This document shows, one piece after another, positions 22,975 to 31,958 of a stretch of DNA of 45,193 bases. Made by a program: the position numbers and the translations under genes. The DNA comes from Lachnospiraceae bacterium (GTDB lineage: Bacteria; Bacillota; Clostridia; Lachnospirales; Lachnospiraceae): the NCBI GenBank assembly GCA_021770785.1, contig JAETQH010000035.1:1-45193 (forward strand), read 5' to 3'. The notes under the pieces were generated by a model, which was not told the origin of the DNA, did not search any database, and saw only the letters and a list, made by a program, of their open reading frames with translations. Position 1 is the first letter of the stretch, and each line of letters opens with the position of its first letter.

Positions 22975-23328
22975 ATGCACGAGCTTGGAATAGTATTTCA
23001 CGTGATTAAAAGTGTGGAGCAGATTGCCGCAGAAAATCAGGTGGATGTGGTGTCGGCAGTGACTCTGCAAATCGGCGAGGTATCGGGAATTGTGCATTCC
23101 TATATCTTAGACTGCTGGCGTTTTGCGGCGGACCGTTCCGAAGTGATGAAGGGTTCGGAACTGAAAATAGAAGAGATTCATGCCGTAACCCACTGCGAAG
23201 CCTGCAAAAGGGACTACGACACAGTGGCGCACGGGCGGCTCTGCCCCCATTGCGGCAGTGAAAACACCTATTTGCTGGTGGGCAATGAGATTAATATTAA
23301 GGAAATTGAAGTGCCGGAACCGGCGTAG
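22975..23328 (+). CDS. hypA: Nickel metallochaperone HypA
   Basis: A 117-residue HypA/HybF protein that hands nickel to its client enzyme with HypB. The N-terminal nickel site is MHELG (Met1, His2, Glu3). The structural zinc is held by two CxxC pairs, CEAC and CPHC. ATG 22975 follows ATGGAGAAG; an in-frame upstream extension overlaps the oxidoreductase gene and would hide the essential N-terminal Met-His, so it is rejected. It is the last gene of the hypB-oxidoreductase-hypA cluster and ends in a strong terminator. Confidence 0.92.
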   Translation: MHELGIVFHVIKSVEQIAAENQVDVVSAVTLQIGEVSGIVHSYILDCWRFAADRSEVMKGSELKIEEIHAVTHCEACKRDYDTVAHGRLCPHCGSENTYLLVGNEINIKEIEVPEPA

Positions 23329-23338
23329 AAGTCAGGAG

Positions 23339-23378
23339 ACAGATAAAGCGATAAGTGCTTTATCTGTTTCTTTTTTTG
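23339..23378 (+). terminator. Rho-independent terminator after hypA
   Basis: ACAGATAAAGC and GCTTTATCTGT form a perfect 11-bp stem with a seven-base loop, followed by TTCTTTTTTT. Confidence 0.92.
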
Positions 23379-23484
23379 GTGCGCCGTGTGGCGCATGTTT
23401 TCAGGAGCTTGATTTACCAGCCTGTTTTGTTTGACGGAAATGCTGATTTATAAAAATTTAATAGGGCACCCCGGGGAAAGAACC

Positions 23485-23530
23485 TTGATTTTGACAGAGG
23501 GCGCGTCATATAATTGTCTATATCAGACAA
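23485..23530 (+). promoter_or_regulatory. Promoter and palindromic operator of the ABC exporter
   Basis: TTGATT at 23485-23490, 18 bases, perfect TATAAT at 23509-23514. A TTGACA at 23491 is only 12 bases from the -10. Overlapping the end of the -10 is the perfect palindrome TTGTCT-ATATC-AGACAA (23514-23530), at the expected start site, a typical repressor position. No regulator gene is adjacent. Confidence 0.6.
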
Positions 23531-23547
23531 AGACAAAGGAAAAACAT

Positions 23548-24252
23548 ATGAAATCATTTGTATCATTTGAACATGTTGGAAAAGTGTATAAAACCGGAGA
23601 ACTGGAAATTCCCGCCTTGAAGGACGTCAATTTTGAAATTGAGCAGGGAGAGTTCTGCGTGATTGTGGGGGCTTCCGGTGCAGGAAAAACCACTATTTTA
23701 AATATCCTGGGAGGGATGGACAGCCTCACCTCAGGAAAAGTGTATTTAGACGGGCAGGAGATATCCTCCTACGATAAAAAGCAGCTTACTTCCTATCGCC
23801 GTTACGATATCGGATTTGTATTCCAGTTTTACAATCTGGTGCAGAACCTGACGGCGGTGGAAAATGTAGAGCTGGCGGCGCAGATATGTAAAGACCCCTT
23901 AGATGCGGTGACGGTATTAGAGGAAGTGGGTTTAAAGGAGCGTCTTGCCAATTTCCCGGCGCAGCTCTCCGGCGGCGAGCAGCAGAGGGTGGCAATCGCG
24001 AGGGCGTTGGCGAAAAATCCTAAATTGCTCCTGTGTGACGAACCTACGGGAGCCTTAGATTACAATACGGGAAAAGCGGTGTTAAAGCTGTTGCAGGACA
24101 CCTGCCGGGAAAGGGGAAAGACTGTGGTGGTAATTACCCATAACCAGGCGATTACCGCCATGGCAGACCGGATTATCACGGTGAAAAACGGTACGGTGGT
24201 AAAAATGGAGAGGAATGCGCACATTGTAGACATTGCGGACATTGAGTGGTAG
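23548..24252 (+). CDS. MacB/LolD-type ABC exporter ATPase
   Basis: A 234-residue ATPase of the MacB/LolD/SalX type that drives FtsX-like membrane proteins. Walker A is GASGAGKTT, the Q-loop FVFQFYNLV, the signature LSGGEQQR, Walker [13 protein letters not shown] and the switch His in VITHNQ. The TGALD after Walker B is typical of this subfamily. AAAGGA precedes ATG 23548 by seven bases; the upstream open frame runs through the promoter and is not used. The partner membrane protein starts 16 bases downstream. Such pairs export peptides or lipids, or resist cell-envelope antibiotics. Confidence 0.92.
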   Translation: MKSFVSFEHVGKVYKTGELEIPALKDVNFEIEQGEFCVIVGASGAGKTTILNILGGMDSLTSGKVYLDGQEISSYDKKQLTSYRRYDIGFVFQFYNLVQNLTAVENVELAAQICKDPLDAVTVLEEVGLKERLANFPAQLSGGEQQRVAIARALAKNPKLLLCDEPTGALDYNTGKAVLKLLQDTCRERGKTVVVITHNQAITAMADRIITVKNGTVVKMERNAHIVDIADIEW

Positions 24253-24268
24253 GCAAAAGAGGAACAGT

Positions 24269-27200
24269 ATGAAATCAACCATATGGAAATCGACATTTCG
24301 GGAAATAAAACAGAGCTTTGGGCGTTTTGCGGCGATTCTTGCCATTGTTGCATTGGGGGTAGGTCTTTTTGCGGGACTGAAAATTTCCCAGACAGCTATG
24401 ATAAAAACGGTGACGGAGTATTTTAAGGAGACGGACTTTTATGACTACCGCCTGATGTCCACCGTGGGATTTTCTAAGGAGGATGTGGAGGTTTTCAGAC
24501 AGCAGGAGGATGTGAAAGCGGCAGAGGGCTCCGTTTCTTTTGACATTTTATGCAGTGAAAGCAGAGGAAATGAAAAGGTTTTGAAAGCCTACAGCCTGCC
24601 GGAGGAGGTAAACCGCATTACAGTGGTGGAGGGACGCCTGCCGGAAGCGGAAAACGAGTGCGTGGTGGATGCGAACCTGTACGGAAACTCCATGATAGGC
24701 AAAAAAATAAAACTGTCGGAACAGAATGACGAGGGGGATTTAGAACATTTTACCTACCGGGAATATGAGGTGACAGGATTGGTAAAGTCGCCTCTGTACA
24801 TACAGTTTGAGCGTGGAACCACATCCCTTGGCAGTGGAAAGGTGGCCGGATTTATGTACCTTATGCCGGGAGGTTTTGAGACGGATGATTATACGGAAAT
24901 CTATGTAAAGTTTGCCGATGAATTTCCCTTGTACAGTGAGGAATATGAGGACTATTTGGATGAAAAAAACGCTACATGGGAAAGTCTGACCCAGGAGGTC
25001 ACGGAGGCACGCTATAAGACGGTGGTGGGAGACGCTAAGAAAGAACTAGAGGACGGCAAGACAGAGCTGGCGGAGAAAAAAGCGGACGCCCAAAAGGAGT
25101 TAGCGGAGGCGAAGGAGAAGTTAGACGAGGCGGCGGCAGAGATAGCCGACGGTGAGAAACAGCTGAAGGAGGCAAGGGAAAAACTAGAAAGTGCTCCGGC
25201 GGAAATCGAGGGAAAAGAAAAGGAACTGGCGGAGGCGGAAGCCCTGCTGACAGAAAAAGAAGCGCAGTTAGACCAAGGGGAGATTGCCCTTGGAATCGGC
25301 TATTCCATGGGAATGGGGCAGCTGTCCGAGGCGTTGAATAGTATGGGGAATATTTTTGGCGGCAGCTCAGACGGTGAAAATACCGGCAGCAGCGCAGGAA
25401 ATTCTGGGACAGACAGCGATATTCTGGGAAACCTTGGAGCAGACAGCAGTATGTTCGGGGATTTGGTAAGCGGGGATTTCAGTATGGAAGAGGCTCTCGC
25501 ACAGATTTCCTCATTAAAACAGCAGATTGCAGACGGACGGGTGCAGATTGCGGAGGCAAAACAGCAGCTTAAGGCGGGAAAGCGCGCCATTGCCGCAGCA
25601 AAACAGCAGTTAGCGGATGGGGAAAAGGAGCTAAAGGAAAAAGAAAAGGAATTTGAAGAGGGAAAGGCAGAATACGAAAAAGGTCGGGAAGAATACAACG
25701 AAGCCAAAGAAACTTTTGATCAAGAGGTGGCGGAGGCGGAAGAAAAAATTGCGGACGGGGAAAAGATGCTGGCGGAGTTAGAAGAGCCGGACAGCTATGT
25801 GCTGGGAAGGAACACCAATGTGGGCTACGTGTGTTTTGAGAGTGACTCCGGAATCGTGGACGGCATTGCCAATGTTTTTCCTGTATTTTTCTTTCTGGTG
25901 GCTGCCCTTGTGTGCATGACTACCATGAACCGCATGGTGGAAGAACAGCGGACGCAGATTGGTGTCTTAAAAGCGCTAGGCTACAGCCAGTGGAGCATTA
26001 TGGCAAAATACATTTTCTATTCCGGTTCCGGGGCGTTGTCAGGCTGCCTCATAGGATTTTTTGGAGGCATTGTTGTTTTTCCGGAGGTTATCTGGTATGC
26101 GTACCAGATGATGTACCGGGTGGACAGTCTGACCCTTGTGTTTGAATGGAAACTGGCGTTGATTTCCTTAGCGGGGGCAATGCTCTGCTCGGTGGGGGTT
26201 ACTTATATTTCCTGCCGTTATGAACTGTCCGAGGCGGCGGCAGAGCTGATGCGTCCGAAGGCGCCGAAGGTGGGAAAACGGGTATTCTTAGAATATCTTC
26301 CCTTTTTGTGGAAACGCCTGAAATTTTTGCAGAAGGTTTCCCTGCGGAATATTTTCCGTTATAAGAAGAGGTTTTTCATGATGCTCCTTGGGATCAGCGG
26401 CTGTACCGCCCTATTAGTGACGGGCTTTGGGGTGCGGGATTCTGTCACGAATGTGGCAAACCAGCAGTATACGGAGATACAGATTTTTGATGTCAGCGTC
26501 ACCTGCCAGAAGCCTGTGGATGCAGCTATGGTGCAGGAACTTAAGGCTATGATGCCGGAGAAAATTTCAGCCTATGGCTTTGCCATGGAAAAGACGGTGG
26601 ATTTAGAGGTGGATGGAGAGAGAAAAGCGATTTCCCTGGTGGCGGCGGAGGATGCAAAGACTATGGAGCCGTTTTTGAATCTGCATACGCAAAAAGATGA
26701 GCCTCTTTCCTACCCCGGGAAAGGGGAAGCGGTAATTTCCCATAAAATCGCAAAAACCTACGGCGTGAAGGTGGGGGATGAGATTTTACTGCAGGACGGG
26801 GACAGAAAAGAACTTCGGGTAACGGTGTCGGGAATTTTTGAAAATTTTGTCTATGATTATGTTTACGTGGCGGTGGAAACCTATGAAGAGCAGATGGGAG
26901 AGGCACCGGAGTACAAGACGGTCTACATCAATGCGGCGGAGGGACAGGACGCCCATCTTCTGGGAACCTCCCTGATGAACATGAAAAACGCAGTTACCGT
27001 CAATGTCAGCCAGGATTTCTTAGAGCGGTTTTCTAGCATGATGCAGAGCATGAACCTGATTGTGTTTGTGATTATCCTCTGCGCCGCCGGGCTGGCGTTT
27101 ATCGTACTTTATAATCTGACCAATATTAATATCACGGAGCGTATGCGGGAGATTGCCACCATCAAGGTGCTGGGATTTTACGAAAAGGAGACTTCTTCCT

Positions 27201-27451
27201 ATGTGTTCCGGGAAAACCTGATGCTGACCTTTTTTGGGGCGCTGTTAGGCCTGGTGCTGGGAAAACTGCTGCATACCTTTGTCATGGGGCAGATTAAGAT
27301 AGATGCAGTGACCTTTGACGTGCAGGTGCTTCCGGTAAGCTACCTGTACAGCGTGGTTTTGACGCTGGTGTTTGCGCTGTTTGTCAACCAGATGATGAAG
27401 AAAAAAATTGACGGTATCAGCATGACGGAATCCCTTAAGAGTGTGGACTGA
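24269..27451 (+). CDS. FtsX-like ABC exporter permease with long coiled-coil domain
   Basis: A 1060-residue membrane protein of the FtsX/MacB family, partner of the ATPase upstream. One membrane helix lies near residue 20 (FAAILAIVALGVGLFAGL). A MacB-like periplasm-side domain follows, then from about 250 to 510 a Lys/Glu/Ala-rich heptad coiled coil (AEAKEKLDEAAAEIADGEKQ). The coiled coil is broken in the middle by a Gly/Ser/Asp-rich stretch of about 60 residues. The two FtsX cores are FPVFFFLVAALVCMTTMNRM and the C-terminal MNLIVFVIILCAAGLAFIVL, each with more helices. AGAGGAAC precedes ATG 24269. The coiled-coil insert is common in Gram-positive members and may reach through the wall. Substrate unknown. 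Confidence 0.88.
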   Translation: MKSTIWKSTFREIKQSFGRFAAILAIVALGVGLFAGLKISQTAMIKTVTEYFKETDFYDYRLMSTVGFSKEDVEVFRQQEDVKAAEGSVSFDILCSESRGNEKVLKAYSLPEEVNRITVVEGRLPEAENECVVDANLYGNSMIGKKIKLSEQNDEGDLEHFTYREYEVTGLVKSPLYIQFERGTTSLGSGKVAGFMYLMPGGFETDDYTEIYVKFADEFPLYSEEYEDYLDEKNATWESLTQEVTEARYKTVVGDAKKELEDGKTELAEKKADAQKELAEAKEKLDEAAAEIADGEKQLKEAREKLESAPAEIEGKEKELAEAEALLTEKEAQLDQGEIALGIGYSMGMGQLSEALNSMGNIFGGSSDGENTGSSAGNSGTDSDILGNLGADSSMFGDLVSGDFSMEEALAQISSLKQQIADGRVQIAEAKQQLKAGKRAIAAAKQQLADGEKELKEKEKEFEEGKAEYEKGREEYNEAKETFDQEVAEAEEKIADGEKMLAELEEPDSYVLGRNTNVGYVCFESDSGIVDGIANVFPVFFFLVAALVCMTTMNRMVEEQRTQIGVLKALGYSQWSIMAKYIFYSGSGALSGCLIGFFGGIVVFPEVIWYAYQMMYRVDSLTLVFEWKLALISLAGAMLCSVGVTYISCRYELSEAAAELMRPKAPKVGKRVFLEYLPFLWKRLKFLQKVSLRNIFRYKKRFFMMLLGISGCTALLVTGFGVRDSVTNVANQQYTEIQIFDVSVTCQKPVDAAMVQELKAMMPEKISAYGFAMEKTVDLEVDGERKAISLVAAEDAKTMEPFLNLHTQKDEPLSYPGKGEAVISHKIAKTYGVKVGDEILLQDGDRKELRVTVSGIFENFVYDYVYVAVETYEEQMGEAPEYKTVYINAAEGQDAHLLGTSLMNMKNAVTVNVSQDFLERFSSMMQSMNLIVFVIILCAAGLAFIVLYNLTNINITERMREIATIKVLGFYEKETSSYVFRENLMLTFFGALLGLVLGKLLHTFVMGQIKIDAVTFDVQVLPVSYLYSVVLTLVFALFVNQMMKKKIDGISMTESLKSVD

Positions 27452-27460
27452 AAAATAAAA

Positions 27461-27489
27461 TTGCACCCCCTGTCTAAGAGTGTTATAAT
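27461..27489 (+). promoter_or_regulatory. Promoter of the cytidylate-kinase-like gene
   Basis: TTGCAC at 27461-27466, spacer of 17, perfect TATAAT at 27484-27489, 31 bases before the start codon and only ten bases after the exporter stop. Confidence 0.75.
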
Positions 27490-27520
27490 AGCGGAAAGAA
27501 AGCTACGGGAGGTAGGGCAC

Positions 27521-28123
27521 ATGAGAAGGATTATAACCATCGGCAGGGAGTTTGGCAGCGGCGGACGTGAAGTGGGAAAACGTCTGTCAGACAAGCTTGG
27601 TATTGCTTACTATGATAGTGAAATTATTACAGAGATTGCGAACAGAACGGAATTGGCGGAGGGGTATGTGCAGCATGTCATGGAAAACAGTCCTTCTAAC
27701 CTGATACCGATTACCATTGGCAGGACTTTTTATATGGGAGCGGATCCGGTGATGGAGATGAACAACAATATTTACCGGGAGCAGAGCCTGCTGATACAGG
27801 AGCTGGCGGAGAAATCCGATTGTGTCATCGTAGGGCGCAGCGCAGATTACATACTGCGGGATAAGAATCCGCTTCGCGTTTTTGTTTATGCGGGGCTTGA
27901 GAGCCGCATGGAGCGCTGCAGAAAACGGGCGCCGGAGCAGGAGCATCTTTCTGAGAAGGAACTGCGCCGCCAGATTTTAGACGTAGACCGGAGAAGGGGG
28001 AAATACTACCAGTTCTTTACCGGACAGACCTGGAGCGAGCCGATTAATTATGATGTGTGCTTTAATACTTCTAAGGGCAATATTAAAGAAGTGGTGGAGG
28101 CCATTGTAAAATTGGTGAAATAG
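27521..28123 (+). CDS. Cytidylate kinase-like protein
   Basis: A 200-residue P-loop protein of the cytidylate kinase-like family (PF13189 type). It opens with RRIITIGREFGSGGREVGKRL, where the nucleotide loop reads REFGSGGREVG in place of a classical GxxGxGKS/T, as is usual for this family. The segment SDCVIVGRSADYILRD and the Arg-rich lid RRQILDVDRRRGKYYQFFTG also fit. Its physiological substrate is not established; true CMP kinases are separate. GGGAGG stands before ATG 27521; an earlier in-frame start at 27461 lies in the promoter. The gene has its own promoter and terminator, so it is monocistronic. Confidence 0.82.
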   Translation: MRRIITIGREFGSGGREVGKRLSDKLGIAYYDSEIITEIANRTELAEGYVQHVMENSPSNLIPITIGRTFYMGADPVMEMNNNIYREQSLLIQELAEKSDCVIVGRSADYILRDKNPLRVFVYAGLESRMERCRKRAPEQEHLSEKELRRQILDVDRRRGKYYQFFTGQTWSEPINYDVCFNTSKGNIKEVVEAIVKLVK

Positions 28124-28158
28124 AAAGATAGGAAAGTGGAATACTGATAAAAGAGCGG

Positions 28159-28197
28159 AACACCGGTATGGAATGTCATAGCCGGTGTTTTGATTTT
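28159..28197 (+). terminator. Rho-independent terminator
   Basis: AACACCGG-TATG pairs with CATA-g-CCGGTGTT, followed by TTTGATTTTT. It lies between the kinase-like gene and the CorA gene. Confidence 0.8.
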
Positions 28198-28213
28198 TGG
28201 GAAAGGAAAGCAA

Positions 28214-29092
28214 ATGCAGAGATTTGATTTTGCGGGAAAAGAAGGCAGAGTGAAGCTTCTGTCCGTGGCGGAATTAAAGGAGCTGTCCGGGGAATATCCC
28301 CATAAGCGGGCATTTTATCGTAGTATGAACCCGGTACAGTATTGTAAGGCGGAAACTTATGGGGAATGCCTGTTTGGGACCATGCGGCTGCCGGGTTTTG
28401 GCAGGGAGAAAAGCGTCTGCGAAAACTTTGGATTTTATCTGAAAGACGGGGAGCTGCTTTTTGTGGAGGACGGAAAGCTTTTAAAAAAGATACTGGGAAA
28501 AATGGAAACAGACCCTCCGGGGAAGTGCAGTTTAAATCAGCTTTTGCTGCTGGTGTTTGAAGCTCTGCTAGAGGATGATGTAATCTATTTGCAGCAGCAG
28601 GAAGAGAAGCTGTCGGATATGGAGGAAAAGCTGCTAAAGCGGATACCGGAGCATTTTTACGAAACGATGATTCAGTACCGGAAACGGCTTTCAAAGTATC
28701 ATTCTTATTATGAGCAGCTGATTAATATGGGATATTTTGTCCAGAGCAGTTACGGGCAAAGGTTAGCACCGGAGGAAAAGAACTTGTGGCAGCTTTACGT
28801 AAAGCATGTGGAACGGCTCCATGACCATGTGGAAATGCTGCGGGAATACCTGATTCAGATACGGGAGCTGTACCAGTCGCTGATTGCAGTGCAGCAGAAT
28901 AAGGTGATGAGTTTTCTCACCATTGTTACCACTATTTTTCTGCCCCTGACGCTGATTGCCGGATGGTATGGAATGAACTTTCCAAATATGCCGGAGTTTC
29001 GATGGAAATATTCTTATCTGGCAGTAATTATCATCAGCCTTATGGTGATTGCCTTGGAATTTCTCTATTTCAAAAAGAAAAAAATGCTGTGA
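28214..29092 (+). CDS. CorA-family divalent metal transporter
   Basis: A 292-residue CorA-type channel for Mg2+ or related ions. The long cytoplasmic funnel contains the helical region LLEDDVIYLQQQEEKLSDME. The two C-terminal membrane helices are near 237-260 (TIVTTIFLPLTLIAGWYGM) and 270-288 (LAVIIISLMVIALEFLYF), joined by the signature GMN in WYGMNFPNMPE. The charged end FKKKKML is normal. The start is ATG 28214 with GAAAGGAAAG; an upstream start at 28190 lies in the terminator region. The N-terminal domain is short compared with the 316-residue CorA standard, so it belongs to a divergent subgroup and the ion is not certain. Confidence 0.88.
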   Translation: MQRFDFAGKEGRVKLLSVAELKELSGEYPHKRAFYRSMNPVQYCKAETYGECLFGTMRLPGFGREKSVCENFGFYLKDGELLFVEDGKLLKKILGKMETDPPGKCSLNQLLLLVFEALLEDDVIYLQQQEEKLSDMEEKLLKRIPEHFYETMIQYRKRLSKYHSYYEQLINMGYFVQSSYGQRLAPEEKNLWQLYVKHVERLHDHVEMLREYLIQIRELYQSLIAVQQNKVMSFLTIVTTIFLPLTLIAGWYGMNFPNMPEFRWKYSYLAVIIISLMVIALEFLYFKKKKML

Positions 29093-29138
29093 GAGGCAGA
29101 AGCTTCGGAAGAAAATGTTTCTTAAATTTCGTATATTT

Positions 29139-29169
29139 TTGAGACAACCATTTACTTCTGTTATATAAT
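29139..29169 (+). promoter_or_regulatory. Possible promoter of the 76-residue protein gene
   Basis: TTGAGA at 29139-29144 and TATAAT at 29164-29169; the 19-base spacer is long, but an overlapping TATATA gives 17. The leader of about 85 bases holds an AAAAC/GTTTT repeat only. Confidence 0.4.
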
Positions 29170-29255
29170 AAAAACCATAGAAAACAGACAGTTTTCCCCG
29201 TCGGATAATTGTGCGGGAAACTGCGGATAACAACAGAAAAAGGAGAGAGCATTTT

Positions 29256-29486
29256 ATGATGAATCCCAATTCCATTATGAAAATAATGAATGCAAAAAAT
29301 AAATTTACCCAGAATCATCCGAAATTTTCGGCGTTTTTAGGGGCGGCGTTTTCCGGCGGCATTCCGGCGGGGACGATTGTGGAGATAACCGTGACAAAGC
29401 CGGGGGAAGAGCCTATTACCACCAATATGCGGGTGCAGCAGTCCGATTTGGATTTGATGCGGGAGCTGCAGGAGCTTGCCAGATAA
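29256..29486 (+). CDS. Small conserved-looking protein of unknown function
   Basis: A 76-residue protein that I do not recognise beyond its clade-specific look. AAAAGGAGAG precedes tandem ATGs at 29256 and 29259. The sequence has a helical start (IMKIMNAKNKFTQNHPKF), a small Gly/Ala-rich turn (FLGAAFSGGIPAGTIVEITV), and an acidic helical end (SDLDLMRELQELAR). There is no membrane helix of normal length. The middle reads like a short beta-strand pair, the end like a coiled-coil or partner-binding helix. It is monocistronic, with its own candidate promoter. Confidence 0.65.
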   Translation: MMNPNSIMKIMNAKNKFTQNHPKFSAFLGAAFSGGIPAGTIVEITVTKPGEEPITTNMRVQQSDLDLMRELQELAR

Positions 29487-29542
29487 AAATTCTGGCGGTA
29501 TAAAAGGGAATTTGTAAAACAGTACAATGTGCACAAACCGCT

Positions 29543-29564
29543 TGCCGCAGCCCAATTTGCGGCA
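29543..29564 (+). repeat. Inverted repeat upstream of the GH31 gene
   Basis: TGCCGCA and TGCGGCA, 7 bp each with an eight-base loop. No T-tract follows, so it is more likely an operator or leader hairpin than a terminator. A nearby direct repeat GCrGTATAAAAG occurs before and inside it. Confidence 0.45.
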
Positions 29565-29611
29565 GTATAAAAGCGGACATGAAATATGATTTCAGAAAAG
29601 GGAGAAACAGT

Positions 29612-31864
29612 ATGCTTGGAAAATTAATTTCACACAAGACAGAGGGGAATGAAGTAAAACTCACATTTGAAAAGGGCGAAGCGGCGCTCCGTGTCCTGAC
29701 GCCGGAAATCATCAATGTATTTTTGCCCCGGGAGACGAAAGACCACCGCTCGAAAGCCATCGAGGGAGAGAAAGCACAGAAAGTAACTTTTACGGTAAAG
29801 CAGGAGGGAGAGGTCCTGGTGGTTGCTACGGAAAAGTTAGCGGCAAAGGTCTGTGATGACTTTTATGTGGATTTTTACAAGGCGGACGGCACACTGCTCT
29901 GTGAGGATGACAGGCAGGGACGCATCTTTACCAGACAAATCAGTGAGCACTTTATTGAAGTTTTAAAGGCAGAGGGACATGAGGTACCGGAGGCCAGCGA
30001 CTTCCATTATCCGGTGGAAGTGGTGAAAAAAATGCAGGGGGATGAGAAATTTTACGGACTCGGGGATAAGACCGGATTTTTAAACAAGCGGGATTACGAA
30101 TATGAAAACTGGAATTCCGATATCCCCCAGGCACATACGGAGGACTACCGGGCACTGTATAAGTCTATTCCGTTTCTGATTACCTTAAGCGGCAACGGAG
30201 TGTACGGACTGTTTTTTGATAACACCTATAAATCTTACCTTAACCTCGGAAAAGAAAATGAAGGCTACTTCTATTACGGCGCAGAGGCGGGAAATTTAGA
30301 TTACTACATGATTGCCGGGGAAAAAATGACGGACGTTGTTTCCGGGTACACCTATCTGACCGGGCGGACACCGCTGCCGCAGCTTTGGACGCTGGGGTAT
30401 CACCAGTCCCGCTGGGGCTACGAATCGGCGGAGGATATCCGGGAGGTTGCGGAGAAATACAGGGAGCTTAAGATACCCTGCGACACCATTCATTTTGACA
30501 TTGACTATATGGACGGATACCGGGTATTTACCTGGAATAACAAGGAATTTGGGGAGCCGGGAGCTATCATTGCTGAGATTGCAGAAAAGGGCTTTAAAAC
30601 TGTCTGTATCATCGACCCGGGCGTGAAGTTAGACGAGGGCTATGAGAAATATGATGAGGGCATTGCAGGAGATTATTTTGCAAAGACGCCGGAGGGTGAG
30701 ATTTATGTCAATGCCGTCTGGCCCGGAGACGCCGTTTATCCTGATTTTGGAAAACAGGAGGTAAGGGACTGGTGGGGCGGCAGCCAGAAATTTCTGACAG
30801 ATCTTGGGGTGCGGGGCACATGGAACGATATGAATGAGCCTGCAAGCTTCCGGGGGGAGCTGCCAAAGGATGTGATGTTTACCGATGAGGACATGCCGCT
30901 GCCCCATGCGGCAATGCATAATATTTACGGTCATTTGATGTCGAAAGCCACCTACGGGGGATTGAAAAAGGCGGACGGAAAACGTCCCTTCGTCATTACC
31001 AGGGCATGTTATGCGGGAACCCAGAAATACTCCACCGTATGGACGGGGGACAACCAGAGCCTTTGGGCGCATCTGCAGATGGCAGTGCCTCAGCTGTGCA
31101 ATCTGGGAATGAGCGGATTTGCCTTTGCGGGAACGGACGTAGGAGGCTTTGGGGCGGACTGTACGCCGGAGCTTTTATGCCGCTGGGTACAGGTAGGAGC
31201 TTTTTCCCCGCTGTTTCGGAACCATTCCTCTAAAGGCAGCACCTATCAGGAGCCGTGGCAGTTTGATGAAAAGACCATTGCCATCAACCGGAAGTTTATT
31301 GAACTGAGATACCGCCTGCTGCCCTATTTCTACGATTTGTTCCATGTCTGTGAGGAGACGGGGCTGCCCGTCATAAGGCCGCTGGTGCTTCATTATGAAG
31401 ATGATTCGGAAACCTGGAATTTGAACGGAGAATTTCTGGTGGGAGAAAATCTGCTGGTAGCTCCGGTGTTAGAGCAGGGAATGACAAAGAAACTGGTTTA
31501 TTTGCCGGAGGGGATCTGGTATGATTTTGAGACGAAAAAGCCTTATGAAGGCAAACGGTATTACATGGTGGATGCGCCTTTGGATACCTGCCCGATGTTT
31601 GTGAAGGAGGGTACTATCCTCCCCACCTTTGAGCCCATGCAGTATGTGGGAGAAAAGCCTTTGGACGTATTAAGGCTTATGGTATTTCCGGGAGAGGGGC
31701 GCTATGTGCATTACCAGGACAACGGAGAGGATTTTGCCTACCGGAATGGGGAATATAATTTATATGAATTTACCCACCGGGAAGAGGACGGTGCAGAGGA
31801 AGTGGAGATAACGATGCTTCATGAAGGGTATAGATGCTATCGGAAAATTGAGGTGCTGTCTTAA
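29612..31864 (+). CDS. GH31 alpha-glucosidase
   Basis: A 750-residue GH31 glycosidase, most likely releasing glucose from alpha-glucosides in the cytoplasm (no signal peptide). The catalytic nucleophile is Asp406 in WNDMNEPASF. The acid/base is Asp516 in GGFGADCTPELLCRW, and RNHSSKGSTYQEPW follows as in the family. The N-terminal beta-sandwich (DKTGFLNKRDYEYENWN) and the barrel start (PLPQLWTLGYHQSRWGYES) are in place. GGGAGAAAC before ATG 29612 decides the start. It complements the GH13 enzyme at 8699. Specificity for maltose, isomaltose or other linkages cannot be told. A good SD sequence (AAAGGAGG) follows its stop without an adjacent start codon. Confidence 0.92.
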   Translation: MLGKLISHKTEGNEVKLTFEKGEAALRVLTPEIINVFLPRETKDHRSKAIEGEKAQKVTFTVKQEGEVLVVATEKLAAKVCDDFYVDFYKADGTLLCEDDRQGRIFTRQISEHFIEVLKAEGHEVPEASDFHYPVEVVKKMQGDEKFYGLGDKTGFLNKRDYEYENWNSDIPQAHTEDYRALYKSIPFLITLSGNGVYGLFFDNTYKSYLNLGKENEGYFYYGAEAGNLDYYMIAGEKMTDVVSGYTYLTGRTPLPQLWTLGYHQSRWGYESAEDIREVAEKYRELKIPCDTIHFDIDYMDGYRVFTWNNKEFGEPGAIIAEIAEKGFKTVCIIDPGVKLDEGYEKYDEGIAGDYFAKTPEGEIYVNAVWPGDAVYPDFGKQEVRDWWGGSQKFLTDLGVRGTWNDMNEPASFRGELPKDVMFTDEDMPLPHAAMHNIYGHLMSKATYGGLKKADGKRPFVITRACYAGTQKYSTVWTGDNQSLWAHLQMAVPQLCNLGMSGFAFAGTDVGGFGADCTPELLCRWVQVGAFSPLFRNHSSKGSTYQEPWQFDEKTIAINRKFIELRYRLLPYFYDLFHVCEETGLPVIRPLVLHYEDDSETWNLNGEFLVGENLLVAPVLEQGMTKKLVYLPEGIWYDFETKKPYEGKRYYMVDAPLDTCPMFVKEGTILPTFEPMQYVGEKPLDVLRLMVFPGEGRYVHYQDNGEDFAYRNGEYNLYEFTHREEDGAEEVEITMLHEGYRCYRKIEVLS

Positions 31865-31958
31865 AAAGGAGGCACGGGAAAAACATTTTTTCATAAGATA
31901 TAGTGATGTTATCTATAGGGAGTATAGAGTGGACTATAATCAGGAACAATTTTTCAGG

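Noticed and set aside
31865..31880. AAAGGAGG directly after the GH31 stop as evidence of another start
   Set aside because: No ATG, GTG or TTG lies at a suitable distance in an open frame, so it is noted only as an orphan ribosome-site-like sequence.
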